A stretch of DNA of 64,000 nucleotides from Thalassospira mesophila (lineage in GTDB: Bacteria > Pseudomonadota > Alphaproteobacteria > Rhodospirillales > Thalassospiraceae), in contig NZ_JFKA01000001.1 of NCBI RefSeq assembly GCF_002115755.1, positions 310,001-374,000 of the forward strand. The letters are read 5' to 3'. The number at the start of each line of letters is the position of its first letter. The stretch's first letter is position 1. The notes beneath the pieces are model-generated. The model was given only the letters and a program-made list of their open reading frames with translations, was not told where the DNA came from and made no database searches. Both the position numbers and the translations under genes were made by a program. Shown in pieces: positions 59,311 through 64,000 of the stretch.

Positions 59311-59982
59311 TCAGTTCTGGTTTAAGGCCCGTTCGACCTGTGAAAGGTGGGCGCGCATGGCCTCTTCGGCGCGGTTGGGGTCGCGCATTTCGATGGCCTC
59401 GACAATGGCGCGGTGTTGTTCGGACAGGCTGGTGATCAGGCGGTCGGAATGCGTGCTTTCGCGCATGCGCGACCATGCCGCATCGCGCCGGACGGCATTC
59501 ACGGCTTCAAACACTGCGAGAAACAGGGTGTTGCGCACACTTTCGGCCAGCTTTTGATGAAAGGCCGAATCCCATTTTTCATATTCGGCCTGATTTTTGG
59601 CCCTGGCGGCATTTTCGACCATGGTGCGCATGGCATCAATATCGGCCTGGGAGGCGCGCAGGGCGGCAAAGCGCGCCATCGAGGGTTCAATTTCGAGGCG
59701 GACTTCCATAATTTCATAGGGGCTGGTTTTGGTGGCAAGCCCTTCAAGGCGACGTAAACGCGGGGTGGGCGGGGTGCCCACAAAGGTGCCCTGTCCCTGG
59801 CGACGCCAGATCAGCCCGTCAGATTCAAGCTCGTCCAGCGCCTTGCGCAGGGCGCGGCGGCCAACGGCGAGTTTTTCAGCCAGGCTGCGTTCGGCAATGA
59901 CACGGCCGTTTTCCACATATTGTCCCTGGTCAAAGGCATTGCGCAGCGTTTCGGCCAGTCCCGGTGTTGAAATTTCATTCAT
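59311..59982 (-). CDS. FadR-subfamily GntR regulator (FCD domain)
   Basis: A 223-residue repressor. The winged HTH spans about 5-68 (VIAERSLAEKLAVGRRALRK, ALDELESDGLIWRRQGQGTF). The helical FCD ligand domain follows (about 85-215), with VRLEIEPSMARFAALRASQA and, later, DSAFHQKLAESV and SEQHRAIVEAIEMRDPNRAE. Metal-binding His/Asp positions of FCD are seen. It sits between the dehydrogenase and the permease gene, all on the minus strand, and is likely to control the nearby sugar-acid genes. The effector would be a sugar acid or keto acid; this is inferred. Confidence 0.9.
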   Translation of the reverse strand: MNEISTPGLAETLRNAFDQGQYVENGRVIAERSLAEKLAVGRRALRKALDELESDGLIWRRQGQGTFVGTPPTPRLRRLEGLATKTSPYEIMEVRLEIEPSMARFAALRASQADIDAMRTMVENAARAKNQAEYEKWDSAFHQKLAESVRNTLFLAVFEAVNAVRRDAAWSRMRESTHSDRLITSLSEQHRAIVEAIEMRDPNRAEEAMRAHLSQVERALNQN

Positions 59983-60040
59983 GGCAGTTGTGTTTCTTGT
60001 TGCGAATCACGTTTCGGGTGCAATCAGAAGCATTGACGTA

Positions 60041-60874
60041 TCAAAAAATCAGGTCGTGGAACATGCGAATTGACGTAATCAGCAGGAAAAGCCCAAAACA
60101 GATGCGCAAGGCGCGCTGGGGAATGCTGTGCGCAATGCGCGCACCGACCGGGGCAAACAGCACGGTCATGGGTATCAGAAGGGCCGCTGCCAACACATTG
60201 ACATAGCCCACCGAAAAAGGTGGCCGACCTTCAATGCCGATGCCCGACATGGCATAGCCAATGGTGCCAGGCAGGGCAATGATCAGGCCAATGGCCGCTG
60301 CCGTGCCAACGGCTTTGCGAATGTCATAGCCCAGAAAGCTGAGCAACGGCACACAAATGGTGCCGCCGCCAATGCCCATCATGGCCGACAAACCCCCGGC
60401 CAGAACCCCCAAAACAGCCCAAACCGATTTGGGCGGGTTTTTTTGCGAATCGGTTGATCGGTCGCGCGCCAGCATCATGTTGGCCGCCACCAGCAGGGCA
60501 ACAACGGCAAAAACCGCCGTTAATACCCGCCCGTCAACATGGCCGCCAATGGCCGTGCCAATAATAACGCCAACAACAATGGCCGGGCCCCAGCGTTTAA
60601 GCAGGGCCACATCAACCGCGCCTTTTTTATAATGGCTGCGCGTCGATGACAGGGCCGTGGCGATGATGGTGGTAAGCGATGTTGCAACAGCAATTTGCAT
60701 GCGCATGCTTTCATCGACCCCCATCACAGACAGGAAATGATACAGCACCGGCACAATCACAATGCCGCCGCCAACGCCCAGTAATCCAGCCATAATGCCG
60801 CCAACCACGCCCGCAAACAGCATGGCGCTGCCCCATATAAGGTAGAGATGTGCGCCGCTTCCCAGATCTATCAT
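60041..60874 (-). CDS. TauE/SafE-family sulfite/organic anion exporter
   Basis: A 277-residue protein with eight helices in two related halves, the TauE/SafE fold. Half 1 has GGIMAGLLGVGGGIVIVPVL (about 24-43), and half 2 has GGLSAMMGIGGGTICVPLLS (about 154-173). The repeated G-x-G-G-G motifs define the family. It is probably involved in export or uptake of sulfonates, sulfoacetate or related anions; the context here suggests an organic acid. Start at the ATG at 60874 or a TTG at 60889; no clear ribosome site supports either. It diverges from the TTT system 3 genes. Confidence 0.88.
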   Translation of the reverse strand: MIDLGSGAHLYLIWGSAMLFAGVVGGIMAGLLGVGGGIVIVPVLYHFLSVMGVDESMRMQIAVATSLTTIIATALSSTRSHYKKGAVDVALLKRWGPAIVVGVIIGTAIGGHVDGRVLTAVFAVVALLVAANMMLARDRSTDSQKNPPKSVWAVLGVLAGGLSAMMGIGGGTICVPLLSFLGYDIRKAVGTAAAIGLIIALPGTIGYAMSGIGIEGRPPFSVGYVNVLAAALLIPMTVLFAPVGARIAHSIPQRALRICFGLFLLITSIRMFHDLIF

Positions 60875-61030
60875 CTTGAACCAATCCAAACCAATTACGA
60901 TTTAATCCGTTAATGGTTCTAATCATAAAACGCCATTTCTGTATAGAGTTTTTGCAACTGCGAACTGCAAGGTTGCGATTTTGTGGCAAATTTGTGTTTT
61001 TGTGCTTGCGTCGCAGCAACGAAGGTGCAA

Positions 61031-61040
61031 ACAATATTGT
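61031..61040. promoter_or_regulatory. Perfect palindrome upstream of TTT system 3
   Basis: ACAATATTGT lies 70 bases before the tctC start in the divergent region shared with the TauE/SafE gene. It could be an operator for the FadR-type regulator or another repressor. Its form differs from TAGTACGGTACAA near 58.6 kb, so two different regulators are possible. Confidence 0.35.
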
Positions 61041-61110
61041 CATAAATATAACGAACCATCTTTGAAATGGTTTGAGGAAATGATGAACCACTTATCAGGA
61101 GGCTGGAGAT

Positions 61111-62058
61111 ATGTTTCACAAAATTGCGATGGCGGCGGGATTGATGATTGCAGCGGCGGCGGTAACGCCGGTTATGGCGCAGGATTATCCGAATAAACCG
61201 ATCGAATTTATTGTTCCCTGGGGCCCGGGTGGCGGCAGCGACACCTTGATGCGCATTGTGGGCCTTGGCCTGTCGGAAGTGACCGGTCAGCCGGTGCCGA
61301 TTATCAACATGCCCGGCGTTGGCGGCACGGTGGGCCTTAAGGAATTTGCCAAGCGCCCGGCAGATGGCTACACGATTTCGCAAATCCATGAAGGTTTGTT
61401 AACGGCAAATAAAACCGGCATCACGGACCTTGATTGGGACAGCTTTATTCCGGTCGCGCTGGTGGCATCATCGCCGCAATATCTGACCCTGTCGAAAAAC
61501 GATCATTTCAAAAACCTGGCAGAGCTTAAAGCCTATGCCAAGGCCAACCCCGGCAAGGTTCGCGCCGGTGTAACCCTGGGCGGTGTGCCGCATTTGCACA
61601 TGGCCATGATCGAAGACGCCCTTGGTGTTCAGTTCAGCTATGTCGGGTTCCGTGATACCGGCCAACGTATCCGTGCGCTGGTGGGTGGTAATATTGATAT
61701 TGCGATTGGCGATGTGGCCTCGGCAGGCGAATTTGTTAAAAACGGCGACCTTTTGTTTGCCGGTGTTGGTACTGAAGAACGTACCGGCGAAGAACCCGAT
61801 GTTCCGACCATGAAAGAACAGGGGTATGATTTGCAAATGGCAGTGACCCGCGGCGTTGTTTTACCCAAAGGCACGCCGCAGCCGATTGTTGACAAGCTGG
61901 CCGATGATTTGAAAAAGGCCATGGCGCTTGATGATATCAAGGCAAAAATGAAAAATGCCGGTTCCGACAATGTGTTTGTCGGCGAGGATGATTACAAAGC
62001 CTATCTCGAAAAACTTGATGCCGATGTGACCAAGCTGGTCGGCAAGTTGCAGGGATGA
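61111..62058 (+). CDS. tctC: TctC/Bug-family periplasmic solute-binding protein (TTT system 3)
   Basis: A 315-residue receptor. The signal peptide ends near residue 24 (TPVMAQDYPNK). DYPNKPIEFIVPWGPGGGSD (about 25-44) and NMPGVGGTVGLKEFAKRPAD (about 68-87) are Bug-family segments. AGGAGG precedes the ATG at ideal spacing. The ATG of tctB overlaps its stop codon. The gene is divergent from a TauE/SafE permease and near the 2,5-dioxovalerate dehydrogenase. The ligand is probably a carboxylate; the sequence does not resolve which. Confidence 0.93.
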   Translation: MFHKIAMAAGLMIAAAAVTPVMAQDYPNKPIEFIVPWGPGGGSDTLMRIVGLGLSEVTGQPVPIINMPGVGGTVGLKEFAKRPADGYTISQIHEGLLTANKTGITDLDWDSFIPVALVASSPQYLTLSKNDHFKNLAELKAYAKANPGKVRAGVTLGGVPHLHMAMIEDALGVQFSYVGFRDTGQRIRALVGGNIDIAIGDVASAGEFVKNGDLLFAGVGTEERTGEEPDVPTMKEQGYDLQMAVTRGVVLPKGTPQPIVDKLADDLKKAMALDDIKAKMKNAGSDNVFVGEDDYKAYLEKLDADVTKLVGKLQG

Positions 62059-62606
62059 CGGCCAATACCCCGAAACCGGCGGCGGCGGATGCACTGGCAT
62101 CTGCCGCCACGCGGGCCCGAAATGAACTGGCCCGGCTGGTTTCCTACATTGTTTTTGGCCTAAGCGCGGTTTATTGCGCCTGGCGGGCATCGGCATTACC
62201 GGCATCGCGGTGGGAACCGCTGGGGGCTGGCTCTTTTCCCAAGCTGGTTTTCATCGTTTTAGCGGTGTTGTGCCTGTTTGCGGCGATCAAGTCGGTTATC
62301 GATATTCAACGCAATGGCGGCATGCCGGAAGCGGTTTATGCCTTTGGTCGCTGGCTTAAAATCCGGCGTATTTCCTTTGCGATATACGGCTTGCTGGTGG
62401 TTTACCTTGCCGTGCTGTCCACGCTGGGCTTTTCGCTGGCAACGTTTGGCTTTTTGCTGATCGCACAATTGCTGATCGCGGGTGTCACGCGCCGCACGGT
62501 TATTCAGTCTGTTATCGCCGCTTTGGTGTTTTCGTTCGGGCTGAACATGCTGTTTGCCGATGTTTTCAATGTTTTCCTGCCGCGTGGCGTTCTGATTGCC
62601 TTTTAG
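62055..62606 (+). CDS. tctB: TctB-family small permease subunit (TTT system 3)
   Basis: A 183-residue protein with four helices after a basic, Ala-rich N-terminus (about 1-30). PLGAGSFPKLVFIVLAVLCL (about 57-76), with FAAIKS after it, is the TctB hallmark, and FGFLLIAQLLIAGVTRRTVI is near the end. It overlaps tctC by four bases (ATGA) and is followed by tctA 43 bases later. It is the longest of the three TctB proteins in the window. Confidence 0.9.
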   Translation: MTANTPKPAAADALASAATRARNELARLVSYIVFGLSAVYCAWRASALPASRWEPLGAGSFPKLVFIVLAVLCLFAAIKSVIDIQRNGGMPEAVYAFGRWLKIRRISFAIYGLLVVYLAVLSTLGFSLATFGFLLIAQLLIAGVTRRTVIQSVIAALVFSFGLNMLFADVFNVFLPRGVLIAF

Positions 62607-62649
62607 GCACCGATACAACACCGTCACATACCGCTGAAAGTTCAGACAT

Positions 62650-64000
62650 ATGTTGGATGCTTTTTTTCAGGGCGCGCATCAGGTTTTTGCCTTTGATACC
62701 CTGCTTTATATGTTGATCGGCTCGGTTGCCGGTATTGTTGCCGCTGCGATCCCCGGTTTTACCGTGACAATGGCCATCATCCTGACCTTGCCGCTGACCT
62801 TTGCCATGGAGCCGCTTCAGGGCATTTCGGTGATGCTGGCGGTGTATGTGGGCGGTTATACCGGCGGGCTGATCAGTGCGGCCTTGCTGGGTATTCCCGG
62901 TACGCCAAGCTCGGTTGCGACCACGTTTGATGCCTTTCCCATGGCGCGCAATGGCGAGCCGGGGCGGGCGTTATCGCTCGGCGTTTGGGCGTCGTTTTTC
63001 GGGACGATCATTTCAACACTGGTGCTGATTGTGGCGGCCCCGCCGCTGGCGATTGTGGCGGTGCGCCTTGGCCCGTGGGAATATTTTTCACTGATCGTTT
63101 TTGCCCTGACCATTGTGGCCAGTCTGGTAGGTAATTCGCTGATCCGTGGCTTGATTGCCGGTGTGATCGGGCTGGGCCTTGCCACCATCGGGCCGGACCC
63201 GATGATGGGCCGCCCGCGCCTGACTTTTGACATGGATTTGTTATCGCCCGGCTTGCCGTTTCTGGTGGTGCTGATTGGTATTTTCGCCATCAGCCAGCTT
63301 TTGGGCGAGGTCGAGGTGCATGGCAAAAAGGTGAACCATGCGCTGATCCCCAAAAGCATCGATTTCAAAACCTGGGAAGTGATGCGCGAAGTTCTGGGGC
63401 GCCCGGTTAATTTGATCCGGTCCTCGATGGTGGGTGTTGTGATTGGTGCACTGCCCGGTGCCGGGGGATCGATTGCCAATTTGCTGGCCTATGACCAGGC
63501 CAAACGCAGTTCCAAAACGCCGGAAAAATTTGGCCAGGGCATTGCCGATGGTGTTGTTGCCTCCGAAGCAGGCAATTCGGCAACGGCCGGCGGTGGTTTG
63601 ATCCCGCTGATTTCGCTGGGTATTCCCGGGTCGGCGGTGGACGCCATTTTAATGGCCTCCCTGATGGTGCACGGGGTAAGCGTTGGTCCGCGCCTGATTT
63701 TGGACCATGCCGATCTGGTATATGGCATGTTTATCGCCCTGACCGTTGCCAGCTTTATGATGCTGGTGGTGTGTGTGGCCTCGATGCGGCTGTTTTTGCG
63801 GGTTACCGATATTCCCAAGCAGTTCATTGTGCCCACGGTGATGATTTGCTGTGTAATCGGGGCTTTTGCCCTGAATAACCGGGTGGGTGATCTTTATCTG
63901 CTCGGCATCATCGGGTTGGTCGGTTACATTTTGAAATGTCTGGACTATCCGCTGGCACCCCTGGTTCTGGGCGTTATTCTCGGCCCGATTGCCGAAACCA
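62650..64000 (+). CDS. tctA: TctA-family large permease subunit, C-terminus missing at window edge (TTT system 3)
   Basis: An open frame of 450 codons running off the right edge, starting MLDAFFQGAHQVFAFDTLLY at 62650. TctA motifs are GSVAGIVAAAIPGFTVTMAI (about 24-43), YTGGLISAALLGIPGTPSSV (about 75-94), IGALPGAGGSIANLLAYDQA and EAGNSATAGGGLIPLISLGI. About 10 helices are visible before the cut; roughly 50 residues are expected beyond. Compared with the complete TctA of system 2, its motifs differ (for example G-F-T-V-T in the N-terminal loop), so the substrate may be different. Confidence 0.93.
   Translation, partial: MLDAFFQGAHQVFAFDTLLYMLIGSVAGIVAAAIPGFTVTMAIILTLPLTFAMEPLQGISVMLAVYVGGYTGGLISAALLGIPGTPSSVATTFDAFPMARNGEPGRALSLGVWASFFGTIISTLVLIVAAPPLAIVAVRLGPWEYFSLIVFALTIVASLVGNSLIRGLIAGVIGLGLATIGPDPMMGRPRLTFDMDLLSPGLPFLVVLIGIFAISQLLGEVEVHGKKVNHALIPKSIDFKTWEVMREVLGRPVNLIRSSMVGVVIGALPGAGGSIANLLAYDQAKRSSKTPEKFGQGIADGVVASEAGNSATAGGGLIPLISLGIPGSAVDAILMASLMVHGVSVGPRLILDHADLVYGMFIALTVASFMMLVVCVASMRLFLRVTDIPKQFIVPTVMICCVIGAFALNNRVGDLYLLGIIGLVGYILKCLDYPLAPLVLGVILGPIAET

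Noticed and set aside
1-64000. tRNA, rRNA, CRISPR, insertion sequences, prophage or integrase genes
   Set aside because: Reading the intergenic regions and gene list gave no clover-leaf signature, repeat-spacer array, transposase or integrase. Absence is by eye; a tRNAscan-SE or ISfinder run would be decisive.

Overview
The window reads as chromosome from a free-living, metabolically versatile alphaproteobacterium. Three separate tripartite tricarboxylate transporter (TTT) systems, a GumB/Wzc-type exopolysaccharide (EPS) locus, a hut operon and dense two-component signalling fit a marine Rhodospirillales member such as Thalassospira. That genus is an inference from gene content, not proven. 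No rRNA, tRNA, CRISPR, transposase or integrase was seen. Most of the window is moderately GC-rich; about 17.4-26.6 kb is strikingly AT-rich.

Layout. 1-2.8 kb (minus): a TTT transporter (tctCBA, running off the left edge) behind a 5-dehydro-4-deoxyglucarate dehydratase. 3.2-5.1 kb (plus): an anchored SH3 protein and a calcineurin-like phosphatase. 5.2-28.0 kb: a large EPS locus. It has an export and co-polymerase arm (GumB/Wza-like lipid-free exporter, beta-barrel protein, 15-residue-repeat alanine-rich secreted protein, Wzc-type tyrosine kinase); a plus-strand segment with an O-antigen-ligase/polymerase-type membrane protein and two tandem GDP-fucose-synthase-like paralogues; and a ten-gene minus-strand operon from the priming glycosyltransferase through wzx, glf, four glycosyltransferases, wzy and wecB to manC. 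28.5-34.7 kb: a VanZ-like protein, then hutC diverging from hutU-hutH-hutI, with HutC-like palindromes at three promoters. 34.7-35.4 kb: a HigA-type antitoxin beside a HigB/Gp49-type toxin gene broken by one stop codon. 35.5-43.1 kb: an AbrB-family permease, a second TTT system, and a divergent response regulator / sensor kinase / periplasmic binding protein trio that probably controls it. 43.1-48.9 kb: a signalling block of one histidine kinase, three response-regulator proteins (LuxR, EAL and HDOD outputs) and a Moco-fold periplasmic protein lacking the cofactor cysteine. 49-56.7 kb: DoxX, pirin, an ECF sigma/anti-sigma pair with a COG4315 protein, CbiX, LysR, a thioesterase and a K+ channel. 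56.8-64 kb: a 2,5-dioxovalerate (alpha-ketoglutarate semialdehyde) dehydrogenase, a FadR-type regulator, a TauE/SafE permease and a third TTT system running off the right edge.

How parts work together. The two outer blocks hold the last two enzymes of the glucarate/galactarate route to 2-oxoglutarate, each beside a TTT uptake system, although 54 kb separates them. The EPS genes predict a Wzx/Wzy polymer built from lipid-linked units that can contain hexose, ManNAc-type sugar and galactofuranose. The most unusual observations are: the paired fucose-synthase paralogues that have lost every aligned catalytic residue and share a duplicated leader with a terminator-like hairpin; the nonsense-inactivated toxin beside an intact antitoxin; the exact 15-residue repeat protein in the EPS operon; and the signalling block with one kinase and three regulators.
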